64,000 nt of DNA from Saturnia japonica (Eukaryota; Arthropoda; Insecta; Lepidoptera; Saturniidae): contig CM065304.1 in the NCBI GenBank assembly GCA_033032175.1, forward strand, positions 9,920,001-9,984,000, in the 5' to 3' direction. The stretch's first letter is position 1; each line of letters begins with the position of its first letter. The position numbers and the translations under genes were made by a program. Below, one piece after another: positions 44,961 to 57,560 of the stretch. The notes below the pieces were generated by a model, which had not been told where the DNA came from, searched no databases, and was given only the letters and a program-made list of their open reading frames with translations.

Positions 44961-45666
44961 AGTAGCTGTTTGTGATACCTAAATATATTTAATGTTACGA
45001 TATCGTATCGTACGGTATATATCTAACAATAAATTTAAAAAAATAATGATAATACAAAAATCGATATATGCTCGAAGGGAGGATGTTTGCATACTAAATT
45101 AGCGATGTCAGTATTGAATAAAGACGTGTACAACACAAGTTAACGACAAAACGGTTCAAGTGTTGAAAGAAAGTTATGTATCAATTTGCTTTTGCATTTT
45201 ATCTTAGATGAATAAACTTTTTTTACGAATTAAGGTTTGAAAAATAAGAGAGCCGACCCTAATAGTAATATCGAAGATAAACCATCCGTTCGATTGTAAT
45301 ATGTTCGTAAACCGTAATAAAATTTCACACGCCATTAACATAGCTTTGCTGCACAACACTGGGAAAGTGCTATAAATCGTTATTTTATTAAATTAATAGG
45401 AGTGCTATCAACGGCAGACCATTCGACCTCACATTTTTACTTTGAGATCAAAACATTTTCAATGTGAGAACGAGTTCAATTCATACTCATAATATAATAC
45501 GGACTTGAACGAAACGTATTTTATTTTAGTAATAGTGTAAAAGTAAATATATAATATTAACTAGCGGTTCGCCGCAGCTCCGCACGCTTATATTAGACTG
45601 TAATTATTTTTGTCTCGTTATTTTATTTTTACTCATATATTATTGACAATTACATATTATAATATA

Positions 45667-47227
45667 CACACATCAAAAAAGGCTAAGCAACATGCGTGAT
45701 ATTACAAATTTTTCCATTTATATTAATTAATTTCTAAATATTTACTCAAAAAAAGTGCGTAGGTAAGTAAACTTTTTTGTTATTGATGACATACTGGCTG
45801 GTTGTAAAAAATGACTGCGAATTTGTTTGAATTTAAGTGCGTTTTAATTGCTACGTTTAGTCTTGATTTTATAATTTTACCAATCATTTAAATAAAGTTA
45901 GTGACAAAATTGAATTGTTAGATATTCTTTACGTCATGAAGCGACGTCATTTGATGGCAGATGAAATGCAAAGAGCTGTAGGGATGTTGCAAGCGGGAAG
46001 TAATCAATCTCAGGTATCTCGACATTTTTGCATTCATAGAAGTGTTATTTGTCGTCTTTGGCAGCGCTACAATAATACAGGACAACCCGCTGAACAGCAT
46101 CCAGGCCGTAAAAGGAGTACAACCACTCGGCAAGACCGGTACATACAACTGACTGCAAGACGCCAGCCGATGTTAACCGCTCGAGAGATAAGTTTGAGGC
46201 TACAAATTTCAAGTGGTGTTTATGTAAGTCCTCAAACTGTGCGAAATCGACTGCATGAGTACGGCCTACGAGCTCGACGCCCAATCAGGTGCCCACCGAT
46301 ACGTCACGGGAATCGCGCTCGTCGATATGAATGGTGTAGAGAACGCTTAACATGGACCCAGGAACAATGGGATAAAATTATGTTTTCCGATGAGCCGCGA
46401 TTCGGGTTTAAGCCTGATACAAGAAGCGTGCGAGTGTATCGTCGGCCCGGAAATACTGAAAGGCTCAGGTGCGTTCAGGAAGTTCATCCATACAGCGGCT
46501 CAACAGTTATGTTATGGGCGGGTATTATGAAGAACAGGCGAACTGAGCTCGTTTTTGTAAATGGAAACATGAATGCTGAAAATTACATTGAGGATATTCT
46601 CAGACCTTATGTCTACCCATTTGCACAAACCTTTGACTCCGATTTTAGGTTAATGCATGACAATGCGAATTCACATACAGCTCGGCGAACCAGTGAATAC
46701 TTTGCAACGGAGAACATCCGGGTATTGCCCTGGCCTGCACAATCGCCAGATCTCAACCCCATCGAGAACGCATGGGACATGCTCCAGAGACGTGTTTTGA
46801 AGGACTTGGACGGAGCGACAACAACCCAACAGCTGAAGGATTTGCTACAATTCCATTGGGAGCGAATACCGCAAGATGACATAAACAATCTCATTAATTC
46901 AATGAATAATCGTTGTCGACTAGTTCTGAATAGCAGAGGAGCCCATACGTTGTATTAAATTGTTCTATTCTTTCACAATAAATACATTTTCTTTAGAAAT
47001 TTCATTTTGAAAGAAAAAAGTTTAGTTTCTTATGTATCTTAGTTTCTACAGTATATTCTAATATTGTTCATTTCTGTTATTAAAAGAACTTATAAAGACA
47101 ACAGCTGTTATTTTTACATCATAGAACCCTAAAGATATTATTTTAAAAATAAAATACAACGTTATAATGTGAAGAACCATCCAAAAATTTAAATGAGTAC
47201 ATGTTGCTTAGACTTTTTTGATGAGTG
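45667..47227 (+). mobile_element. Complete Tc1-like transposon with intact transposase
   Basis: Ends cacacatcaaaaaaggctaa and its reverse complement match over about 28 bases with two differences. TA is present on both outer sides (45665-45666, 47228-47229). One transposase gene fills the middle and an AATAAA at 46977-46982 follows it. The element sits inside an older dispersed repeat, whose halves lie at about 45560-45664 and 47230-47330. Complete ends plus an open gene suggest a recent insertion. Confidence 0.93.
45915..46958 (+). CDS. Tc1-family transposase, 347 codons, apparently intact
   Basis: Cut-and-paste transposase of the Tc1/mariner superfamily. Residues about 16-75 form a helix-turn-helix (EMQRAVGMLQAGSNQSQVSR), followed by a second DNA-binding part with a GRKR-like basic hook. 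The catalytic triad is SDEPRFGF (first Asp), LMHDNANSHTA (second Asp) and DLNPIENAWD (Glu). There are 34 residues between the second Asp and the Glu, the DD34E signature. The real start is probably the internal Met at 45936 (MKRRHLMADEMQ), as family members begin with a short basic run; the first Met adds seven residues. No stop or frameshift. Length is normal for the family. Confidence 0.93.
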   Translation: MLDILYVMKRRHLMADEMQRAVGMLQAGSNQSQVSRHFCIHRSVICRLWQRYNNTGQPAEQHPGRKRSTTTRQDRYIQLTARRQPMLTAREISLRLQISSGVYVSPQTVRNRLHEYGLRARRPIRCPPIRHGNRARRYEWCRERLTWTQEQWDKIMFSDEPRFGFKPDTRSVRVYRRPGNTERLRCVQEVHPYSGSTVMLWAGIMKNRRTELVFVNGNMNAENYIEDILRPYVYPFAQTFDSDFRLMHDNANSHTARRTSEYFATENIRVLPWPAQSPDLNPIENAWDMLQRRVLKDLDGATTTQQLKDLLQFHWERIPQDDINNLINSMNNRCRLVLNSRGAHTLY

Positions 47228-47334
47228 TATAATCTAACAATTATAAAATAACATAAGCTTTAAGTCTACCACATTTCATAAAAATCGGCTATGAATTAAG
47301 AAAAAAAATGTATTTGGACATTTTCACATAGGAT

Positions 47335-47930
47335 TGGTTCGGATGGTTCTTATATCCTCCTGACTGCTGACTTTTTGTAGGTCTTTTTAATATTTACAAT
47401 TATGTAGTACATTAATTTGATATATCTTATGGATAACTCAGCGTAAGCCATTTAAGCGCCTGAATTGATTCACCATGACAAGTTTTTAGTTTATTTTCGC
47501 GGAACACTAAGTTGCCTAAGCTACTCCTTATAACATCGGCTATCTGTCTGTGAAAATCGCGTCAAAATCGATCCAACCGTTTCAGAGATTAGCCGGAACA
47601 AACACACAGACAGACAAAAATTAAAAAAAACTGGTTGACTTGTTAAAGGTAGCGTATATACTTTCATATGCATTTAAAGCTGTTATTTTGACATTACAGA
47701 CACTTCAATGTTATTAATTACTAGCTGTTGCCCGCGGCTTCGCTCGCCTAGATATTTCATTTGAGTGAACTGCACACAAATTAATGGTCTGAAGACGCCA
47801 TTTTTGCAATCAAAGCTCCATAAAACATGTAATTACACCCATGATTAGATATATTTACCCCCATTTCACCTCCAAGCTTTTGATTGTCGAAACCTAAGAA
47901 ATACGCATTTTTTGCGACTTATATTCTCTA
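47335..47930 (+). repeat. Family A repeat, 5'-truncated, followed by start of another copy
   Basis: From 47335 to about 47720 it matches the right two thirds of family A. At 47722 a new ctagctgttgcccgcggctt start follows, diverging after about 200 bases. Confidence 0.65.
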
Positions 47931-47959
47931 GACTAATTATTGGGATTCGACACATTGAC

Positions 47960-49330
47960 GCTGTCTATAGTCAAGTGCTCCTCCTCGCACTGAGCAAAAG
48001 TATCGAATTCCCGAGACTAAGCGTGATGCTGAGGTTCTTCTCATTTCTGATTTGCTGACGCAAAGAAACTCCGAGCATAGTCCTGTCCATTGCCCTTTGG
48101 AGGCCCACAGTTAGCGACCACGTTGCAGTGGCATAATTCATCACTGGTAACACACAATGGTCATGAACTTTCGTTGTGAAACACTGCAGTATCTTGGACG
48201 AGAAGATTTTACGTCCCCAACGCTGCCCAACTAAGTAGGATTCGACGATCGACCTCTTTTTTGAAGTTAGACCTACCTACCTGGACAGTATGTCCCAGGT
48301 ACACATAATCATCAACAACTTCAAGTATAGAGTTTCCGATCTTTATGGGAGTCGGTGCTGCATAGGCGTTCGACAAGGCCTTTGTCTTTTCCATGTTCAT
48401 TTTAAGGCCAATTCGTTCGGAGGCTCTACTAAGATCGTCAAGCATTGCACTGAGGTCTTCCATGGTATCAGCTACGACTACGATGTCGTCAGCAAATCGA
48501 AGTACTCCCGTTTATATTGATGCCTGATCCTTCCCAGTCCAGAACCTTGAAAATATCTTCTAATGCAGCGGTAAACAGTTTTGGAGAAATAACATGTCCC
48601 TGTCTGACCCCTCGTTGCAGCAAGATGGGTTTCGAGGTCTGGTCTGTTGTCTGGTTTGTAGTGTAACTGACGTAGTGGCGTAGGGTCTGAAGGACTTACC
48701 GGTTTACCGCCTGGCCTCAGGAGTTCTACTGTAATTACGTCATCACCTGCAGCTTTGTTGTTTTCAAGCTGTTTGAGAGCCATACTAATCTAGTACAATC
48801 TAACGTCTGGGATATCTTCGGTATAGTAACAGGTTAATCTAGCGGTTCGGTCATTTGCTAAATTCGTAGCTGGTTTCTGTATTGATGTACATAACTGCCC
48901 ATAGAACTTCTCGACCTCTTTCAAAAGCTTGGGTTTGGATAACACAATTCTGCCTTTTAAGGTTTTCGGCCTTGTTGGTTGACTTTGCCCAATAGAAGCA
49001 AGGAGCAATAGAGGCTTTGGAGCCTTTGTTCCGCTGTATTGCCTCCTTTTGTTATTAAAATGGCATGTGTCGTTTTTCAATATCTTTGAGATCTGTCTAT
49101 TGAGCCGCCGATATGTACAGGCATCACCTGAGGACTCCAGAATCATCTCACATCCTCTTCCAGCTGAAAGCTCTCGGGGTTTTGAAGTTGGGTTGGTGCT
49201 GGACGGAGCGTAATTTTTATCAGTAGAGATCTTTCAAGCTTGACATTAAGATTCAATATGCCTCGCACGGTGATCTTTTCCGGTTTTGGCCGTGTTTTCA
49301 TAGAGACATCGTTAAATATTAAGTCCTTAC
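47960..49330 (-). mobile_element. RTE-type endonuclease/reverse-transcriptase remnant
   Basis: In order on the minus strand: linker with EKFYGQLCTS and ALKQLENNKAAGDDVITVEL (48783), a damaged catalytic palm, then EDLSAMLDDLSRASERIGLK with MNMEKTKAL and DDYVYLGHTVQVG (48463-48209), then VMNYATATWSLT and RAMDRTMLGVSLRQQIRNEK (48190-47971). Typical of lepidopteran RTE-like elements. Frameshifts throughout; the YADD part is not readable. Confidence 0.7.
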
Positions 49331-49489
49331 ATAATATGAAATTGGCGTTTAGTTGAACTGATCACTTAGATCTCTAATATCTGGTGTTTAGTTAGGAATT
49401 CCAAATTTAGACTTGAGTATTTGTGTTTCGAATTTAGTGATTCATTTGTTTTTCTTTTCACAAAATGGTAAACAAAATATCGTATTATT

Positions 49490-50040
49490 TACGAATATGA
49501 GTTCCACCGTACAATCAGCCAAACCAAATAAACTCAATGACTCCCTGGTACTGTTGGTCGCCCTTCGGGAAATAGAGCATGTTACCGGATTTAAGGATTA
49601 TCTTTTCTTCCCGTCTCTTCGAACTTCCGATAAAGCCACGATATCCCACCGGAACTTGCTCAATTCTTCTTCGAGTTCTGTGATCTTCTTATCAGTTCGT
49701 AGTGTGTTTAAAGTGTGCCACGGCCAGTGTTAGTTTGTTGTCGTAACCGTCTCTACCGGGGATTCACTGAAAAATCACCTGCCCCACCGTTACCATGACC
49801 GCTACCGAAGCCAGGAATAGCGGGGCCGCCGAGGACTAGGGTTCTGGGTTTAGTTTGCATTTTCATAGAGGGGGAATTTGCCGTAATGACCACGCTTGGC
49901 AGGCGGGTTGGTGATCGCAGTTTGGCAAAAGACGCTGCTGCCCGTCCTTCGGCTAATCCGTTAGTCGCCTTTTACGATACCCACAAGATGAAATGGGGTG
50001 GTGCTATTCAAAGCCGGTACATACACGGTAATAACTACAA
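49490..50040. repeat. GC-richer dispersed repeat
   Basis: Contains ttagtcgccttttacgatac and ccacaagatgaaatggggtg with gtgctattc, a block often seen in Lepidoptera retroelement sequence. Relation to the neighbouring RTE-type remnant is unclear. Confidence 0.45.
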
Positions 50041-50324
50041 GTAAACATTTTGACCTTAATCCCCTCTCCCAAGGAAACCGTGCCAAATTTCGGAATAGAT
50101 AGTATTCTATCTCCTACCTCGTATTATTAAATCAAATCATGTCAAGTTTCATTTGAATTCATTATGTAGTTTCGGCGTTATGCACATCCATGATAAAGAC
50201 AGGCAGAAAAAAAAAAGTTTTTGCTTCATTATTGGTTATAGAATGCCCTTCAAACACATTTTTTTAAATATCTTCAATGTACAGAATTGGACCTGTTACA
50301 GAGTTTTATTATATCTGGGAGCGC

Positions 50325-51540
50325 AGCAGTGCCTCCGCCAAGTCGAGCGCAAGGCACGGCCATAACATACTTTTCTCGAAGCGACTTACGGCATTTTTTA
50401 CCCCCTGTAACTTTATTGTGTATAAAGTAAGAAGTTTGAATTTTTAGAGATGAGGAGGATATACTATAAATGGCTATATTGTCAATATACATAATAATTA
50501 TACCTTAAGTTTACGAATTATCGCTAGTCAAACCTCTTTAATTTTGTCACCTACACACTCACCGATGATCAAAATTCTAAAGTCTCGCAAACTTGAAATT
50601 TGGAATTTTAATTAGCGTTTAGCCTATAAAGGATGGAAAAAATAAGAAATCCCGAATACGAATCCCTTCACAAGTCGAGTGCAAGATAAGGCCGTATCAT
50701 CTTTACCGGAAGCATTTCGGGGTATTTTCATGTCTCTCTCTAGCAGCACTAGTCTATTGTAGAAGGCTGAAATTCTGTTTACTAAGAGTATTTATCGAAC
50801 CCTACAATATCAAGTTTTTTTTTCAAATTTACAGCTTTATCCGTTTAGAAATTATAAAGTTGCAAAGTTACAAAAATTCGACACTAAAAGCATGATCATC
50901 AAAATAGAAGTAGTACTGCTGTAGTACATAGAGAGCTGAAATTTGGCACAGGATAGGGTTTAATATCCACTAGGACACCTACTCTACCTACAAGGAAAAC
51001 ATATCAAAACTTGGATTTTCCAAGATCCCACCCTGACGTGAAACCCAACTATTAGAGATATCGAAATACCTCCTTAGAAAAATTATTTCATAATCAGATA
51101 AGCGTTTTCTGATGACGTATAAAAACCTAAGGTCTGAAGTAACTGATGTGGTATACTAAGGGGCGTGCCAAACTATAAGAGCTATCGAAATGCTGCCTTA
51201 GTAAAAATTATTTGATAATATTATGAGAGTATTTAGATGGCATATAAAAATCGCAGGTCAGGATTACCTGATGTGAAACCCTAAGAGCCCCGCTAAACTA
51301 TAGGAGCTATCAAAATGCTGCCTTAGTAAATACTATTTAATAATTTGATAAGCGTTTTCTGATGACATAAAAATAGAAAGTTTAGAGTACCAGATGTAGA
51401 ACCTTAAGTACCCCGCCAAACTATAAGAATTATCGAAATGCCACCTTTCTAATGGTACAGAAAATCTAAGATCTAGAGTAACTGTTGTGAAATCCAAAGA
51501 GCCCAGCCAAACTGTAAAAGATATTGAAATTTGAATTTAA
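50325..51540 (+). repeat. Family E repeat, two modules with internal tandem array
   Basis: Module 1 (50325-50655) begins ccgccaagtcgagcgcaagg and has a reverse copy at 55035-55390. Module 2 (50656-51540) begins with the related cacaagtcgagtgcaagata and matches the 28.1 kb copy. The 124-base tandem array (51059-51531) ends module 2. Confidence 0.65.
51059..51531 (+). repeat. Tandem repeat, about 124-base unit, four copies
   Basis: Units start at 51059, 51183, 51308 and 51431 with tatcgaaat or tatcaaaat, each followed by a ccttagtaaaaattatttga-like block and ending near gccaaactataagagc. The last unit has a deletion (101 bases), and a fifth start appears at 51532. Confidence 0.75.
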
Positions 51541-52099
51541 AGTCTTATTATATGAGCCTAAAACATTTTAATTAATGACAAGACAATAAGGTTAATATTT
51601 AATATTGTAATGTGGTGCAATTTTATATGATTTAACCGTTGTAGTTATAAACTCACGCTCAAGAAAACTGAAGTACGTAATAGTAACAATAACTCCTACA
51701 ATATTTTCAACAGCACAATTCACATATAATTCCACGACATGTAAAAAGAATATGTTAAACCTTATTGTCATATTCGTGTTCAATGTTCTTTATGTAGAGT
51801 GTATTATATAGGCTATTTTATGTAGGTACTTTATATAGGGTACCTGTGGAGTACGCAGCAAGCTTTGCTCCAACTCGACCTACGTGATTAAAGCGGGCCC
51901 TACGATAAATTTTCTTGAAGGACTTGGTAGCGTTGTTGGACGCTTTCTTATTTTTTCTTAGATCCGAAGGTTTGTAGTTACGAGCTGAACCCTATGCTTG
52001 ATAGGCTAACTATTTTTCCTTTTGCGCTACGACGCAGATGAGAGTTGAACCATGGGCGAATATCGCCGTGAGAGACACGTCTGAGAATGGGATTTAGTA

Positions 52100-52430
52100 T
52101 TTTATACCCAGACGTATTACCTCGGTGACGGAGGCTGCACAGCTCATCATCATCATCGCATCAGCTCATTATTTGAGGAAAAATAGGACTGCCTCCAAGA
52201 ATAAGATGCGAAAAAGAGTCGCTACTCGTCCCAATTTGGTGACTTGTATCGCCAAACCCTTCTATCACAAGACAGTGATCCGAACTCCTCGTTGGAGCTG
52301 AGACGGAGATAGAGTATTTGTTAGGGTTAGAAGTCAAAGGGAGACCGAAGCAATTGGAAGTCAATGGCCGTCAACATCAGGTATTCGTGTCGCCTGGTTG
52401 ACCATGTTACGTATGGTGGGCGGCGGCGGT
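52100..52430 (-). mobile_element. Jockey-clade endonuclease scrap
   Basis: Minus strand reads LTSNPNKYSISVSAPTRSSD and HCLVIE, the serine-Asp-His motif (SSDH) of apurinic-like endonucleases of Jockey elements. Frameshifted on both sides. Confidence 0.6.
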
Positions 52431-52989
52431 GTTATATGATATTAATTCGACAAAAGCAAAAAGCTGTTTGTTGTACCTTCGGCAATAACCGAGCTTCAAT
52501 AAGACACTATTAAAATGAACCTTTATGTAAATGCTATTAATATTATGCAAATCATACATTCGTACATATGTAGTCAAATAAATTATTCAACGGAATACTT
52601 CTTGATATCACAAGTTCGCCTCGTTACACGTTCAATGACATGTTTACGTATCGTTAAACATTCAAACGGTATCATTGAATAATTAAACCTAAGTGTAGTC
52701 ATGCAATAATCTGTGTCGGTACAGTAGAATATTACAGTAAATATGGATATTACTCTGGAATATTGTCAAATTTGGTAATTTTATGTTGTTAATTGGAAGC
52801 AGAAAATAAATATGTAATACATCTATATAAAAATAAATATTGTCTAAATACGATCAACTCGCACTGTGTAAAGTAAAGTAAAAAGATTTAAAAAACTGTA
52901 ACCTGACAACGGAACAAATAACTAACATAATTAAAGAAAAAAAGTTCCAAAATCTTTAACCAGACTTGTATTTCTATCGTTTGGTATAT

Positions 52990-53330
52990 ATTATTTATAT
53001 TTAATACTAGCTGTGCCCGTGGCTTCGCTCACGTGGAGTACAGAATGCCTGTGCGAATCTTGCTCCCCCGCTCCCGGCTATTTTAAAGATAAAAACACTT
53101 ATTTTGGATGTTGAAAACCCGAAACCCTCAATCTTTTGGATGTAACATCGGTCGTCATGTTGATTTTTTTTGTATAAAATGTAGCCTTATCACCCGAACC
53201 ATAATAACGAAAAGATTGACACCTCAAATTCATCAAAATCGGACGATTAGTTTAGATGCTATGGTGGAACATAAGTAGCCTCAAACATACATAGAGTACT
53301 AAAAATATAATCCTTCCTTTAGTCGGTTAA
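52990..53330 (+). repeat. Family A repeat, left part
   Basis: Starts actagctgtgcccgtggctt and keeps gaatcttgctcccccgctcc, then diverges into a related tail with aaatcggacgattagtttag. Confidence 0.65.
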
Positions 53331-54599
53331 AAAATATATGAAAGTGAACATACAAACGTACATTTCAAGTAATTGATTATCTTCGTTTTAAGAACAATTA
53401 ATATGCGATCAAAATAAAATAAAAATGCATATTGATATTATCAATGTTATTATATTGTTTATATCAAAGGCCTTTTGTAGCGCATTGCCATATCTTCTCT
53501 TAATTCTGAATCAAAATTAATGATCTGAACATCATTTTAATGCTTTTTCCCATTATAATTATCATTAGGAATGCCATCATATTTAACTAACGTGTAGGAG
53601 GCGCCATCTATTAACAATCTACATCCAACATAACAGCTGTGAATTTTGACTGTTTATATTCTATAACGTGCGAAATGTTTCCGCAGGTCAGCAAGTAATA
53701 ATAAATTTACTAAGAAACAACAGGCGCGAAAAATCCCTTGTACAAAAGGCAAAAATCCTTTTGTAACAAAACCCATTACAGCACATAGAGGGTAGACAAA
53801 GGATCTCAAAATCAATCGTTAGCGATTCAAGCGTGCACTTAACTAAGTCTCAAGGTGTATTTTATAGATAACACTACCTATTAATGTATGAATGGACGTA
53901 TAGTTTGTAATAATTAACAATGTAAGCCAATTACTCAAGCCGTACGACCTACCTACGTAGATTAAGTATTACATAATGCATGTTGAGGTGGTCAACTACG
54001 ACAAAGTAAAATGACATTTAGAAGCTTGTCTCGCTTCACTGGCTAAGACGCTTAAATCATTCCGAGTTGTTGCTAAGTGGCAAAGCACTTAATGCATAGG
54101 TATACAGTGTTCTAAGGTTACATGTATAAAGTTGCCGACATTAAATATTAATTTTGAAATCATTTGGTTACGAGGGTGTATATTTCTTAAAGTTATAATC
54201 AGTCTAGAGTTTCAAAGATTAAAGAAAACAAATAAAAATATTTTATGTTGAATACTTACACATACAGATAACGATGTAACAACTCGATCAAAATTTTTCT
54301 TTACATTTCATTTTTACTTTACTATAATTAAAAGTTTGCGCATTCGCATATTCCTCACCAAAATTGGAATAAAAATAAATTTGTGTAAATCAGGTCTTAA
54401 ATCAGTTCTTATGTCTTTAGCCCAAGCAAAAAAAAAATTTTTTTTTCATATTTAGCGGCGATATTGTTTTATGTGAAGTCATTATAATTACCATAGAAAT
54501 AAAGGTGTCTAATATTGATACGATAATGTACGATAATGTATAAATGTTGATAGGTAATTGATTAGATAACAATTTAAAACAAAGTTATTAAATAGATGC

Positions 54600-55020
54600 T
54601 TCCACATACACTAACTAAAATATCTAATTTGGTTTTACATGAGATCTCACAACTTTTTGTAGTGAAAGAAATACATTGCGAGACTTGGCATTTTTTTTTA
54701 CATTCTATGGTTTTGATGGGATCTGATTTCTTTTTGTAGGCCGTCATCCTTTTTTCTCTGGTAATATATCTTATCTGTTAGCTACTGATTTTCTTAAAGC
54801 CCACTCAATATACAAAGTGGCAACCACTTTGTGTTCGGATACAGAACCGTAGGTGATATTTTTCAGCAGACTTACTTTGGTGGCTGCATTCCACTTCGCC
54901 CGCACTTCCCGCCCACTTGCATCGCTAAGTGCTACCCCCTCCAACCGCGTAAACCAAACATGCATACAAGCACGATGCGTCAGTTGAACGTCATCTTTAA
55001 TCGTCCTTATTATTAATTTA
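54600..55020 (-). other. Possible repeat-derived open frame
   Basis: A 64-codon minus-strand frame (54965-54771, MHVWFTRLEGVALSDASGRE, SVSEHKVVATLYIEWALRKS) is richer in GC than its surroundings and looks coding, with no recognised family. It may be part of a mobile element. Confidence 0.25.
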
Positions 55021-55034
55021 ACAATTAATTATAT

Positions 55035-55390
55035 TTCGGGATTTTTCACTTTTTCTTCCTATAAAGGATAAACGCTAACTAAAATTCAAAATTTGAAATT
55101 TGTAAAAATGCTAGAAGTACCTTAGAATTTTGATGATGGGAAAGTGTGTCAGTGACAAAATTAAAGAACTTTGACTAGCGATAATTCGTAAACTATAAGG
55201 TATAATTATTAGGTACATTGGCAATATAGCCAGTTATAGTATGTCCTCTTGATCTCTAAAAAATCAATCTTTTTCCTTTATACACAACGAAGTTTCAGGA
55301 GGATCAAAAGTACCGTAAATCGCTTCGAGAAAAGGATGGTACGGCCTTACCTTGCGCTTGAGTTGGCGGGGCACTTCCGTGACCTCAGAT
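55035..55390 (-). repeat. Family E module 1, reverse copy
   Basis: Reverse complement of 50325-50655: it ends with tgcgcttgagttggcggggc and contains actagcgataattcgtaaac, the reverse of gtttacgaattatcgctagt. About 350 bases align. Confidence 0.65.
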
Positions 55391-55644
55391 TTACAATAAA
55401 AACATGACTATTTACATAAACTAAAGAATGATACGTTGTATTTATAACAAGTAAAAGTTTTAGAGTGCTCAAATATGCAAGTTTTACTTTAGGAATACTG
55501 GTACAGAAGTATCAACACTATATTTAAGAACGAAGTTTGAACTAATTTCCGACGAAGTTCGATTTATCACAAATCATCAATAATCGTTTTTAAAGTATCC
55601 AACTAAGTTTAAAATAGCACCCAAGCATTAAATGATTGTTGTTT

Positions 55645-55935
55645 TCATCCATACTAATATTATAAATGCGAAAGTAACTTTGTCTGTTACGTTTTCACGT
55701 CTAAACCGCTGAACCAATTTTGCTGAATTATTGTATAGAGACAGATTGGACCTTGGAGAAGGAAATAAGCTAATATTTTTGTAAAAATATAACTAGAAAG
55801 GATGGAAATAGGGGATGAAAATTTGTATGAAAACACACACCAAACCAATTTTGATGAATTTTGGTATAATATATATTAAACCTTAGAGAAGGGCATACGG
55901 TAACTTATGTCACGAAAATAAAACTTGAAGGGCTG
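55645..55935 (+). repeat. Dispersed repeat starting atactaatattataaatgcg
   Basis: Contains aaagtaactttgtctgttac, aaccgctgaaccaattttgc and two gatgaaaatttgtatga-type blocks, a style common in Lepidoptera LINE tails. No second long copy was found in the window. Confidence 0.5.
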
Positions 55936-56689
55936 AAATACGGTATGAAAGTTTGTATGAAGAACTCATCATGGCTCAAATTAAGGATAGGAAAATTCAT
56001 ATTTATACTTTTGGTACGAAATAAAGGATTTTTACATATTTCAAAAACCTTCCCGCAAGCCAGTACAATTAAAGATTTTATTTTTGAAGTTTTATTGGGA
56101 CGGTTAATGTGTTGGATTCATATTGGCTTATAATTACAATACCATAAACATAATGATAAAGCCCATCTATAATTTTTGGTTTATCATGTTCCGAGATCAG
56201 TCGGTGTATATGTAGTAATATAGCGGGATGTTAGAAACTGCGACCACCATACACATAGTGTTAAACCCATTTTGTTTTTTTTTTGTTTGTCATGTTCCAA
56301 AATCATCCGTTATAAATATATGCACTAATATAGCGGGCTGGTAGGGATTGCGATCGCCATATACATAGTTATAAACCCTCTTATGACTTTTTTGTTTGTC
56401 CTGTTCCGAAACCAATCGGTGTATATCCAATAATACGATGACGAAGTCACGGGTGCCAACTAATAATTTATAAAATAAAACAATTTCAAAACAATGGAAC
56501 AAAAGTTATAAAACAAAAATATATAATATAAAACAATAAGCAGTCGACTTCTGCAGTCGATTTCTGTTGACTCGCAAATTTTATGGTCATAAATAGCATA
56601 GTAAGCATCGCTAGCTGGAACAGCAGTATCCAATAAATTACTCTTCACAGTCTTCACCAGTCAAACAAAAAAAAGCGTGTTAAAATTAC

Positions 56690-57010
56690 ATGGTTCGTTG
56701 AAAACATCATGTTAATTGACCAAGCGATCCTTTTTCTATTTTTTATTATTGTGACAACAGTCGCAATGCTATTTGGACACATCGTTTAAGAGATAATGAA
56801 AAATTAAAACAAATTATACTTGCGGGAAGTGAGAACAATTATAAAAGGCTACACGGGTGCGTTAGCGGCTCGGTGTTTGTTGGATAAAATTAATACGGGT
56901 GAAACCGTCGGGCACAGCTAGTTATAATATAAAGCTCAGGGAATTTTGTTTTTGTTTCTTTGAACGCGCTAACCACTAGAACTGTCAGTCATATTTGAGA
57001 AATCCTTTTT
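56690..57010 (-). repeat. Family B repeat, partial reverse copy
   Basis: Contains, reversed, the tcgggcacagctagttat start and the ttagcggctcggtgtttgtt block. An unrelated-looking repeat tail with gaacgcgctaaccactagaa follows. Confidence 0.6.
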
Positions 57011-57299
57011 TATTTAATATAGTCTATTCAAGCTTTTGAAGTACATCGATGTGCTGCGCTTGATGCCAAGCGCGATGGATTAAAAGCCCGACCACCAGCA
57101 GGAATCAGTTACACATACGTCAAAATGGTGTCCTCATACATAGGTCGTGCGAACGCACCTTCTAGACAAAGATTAGCTTCACAAGTCACATTAGAGCTCA
57201 TAAACGTCTAAGCTGAATCAGTAGCTATAGCCGAAATCGGTCAGGAGTTCATCATCATCATCATACTGAGGAATGTTATAGGGTCAATTCCAATTGACG

Positions 57300-57560
57300 C
57301 AGAGTCGAAACGAAGTATCGCGAAATGTACTTACAATATTGAATTATATGTCCATTAAATAACGTACAAATTTGTATAAAGAAAATATAAAAACGTGCGA
57401 AAGTCCTCGCATTTTCGGGTCGGAGACTAACGAGTTCCCACGGCATTTTCATATTTTCTTTATATACATTTGTACGTTAGTTAATCGACTTACAACTCAA
57501 TATACGTTTAAAGTGCAAATATATATCGCGACGCTTCGCTTCGTTTCTGTGCCATGTGCT
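57300..57560. repeat. Foldback (palindromic) element
   Basis: Inner arms taacgtacaaatttgtataa then agaaaatat pair with their reverse complement at 57450-57482. Outer arms (gaaacgaagtatcgcg and its mirror at 57530-57545) pair more loosely. Palindromic MITE is the likely class. Confidence 0.6.

Noticed and set aside
50990..51540. CRISPR-like array
   Set aside because: Long 124-base units without spacers; a minisatellite in eukaryotic DNA.
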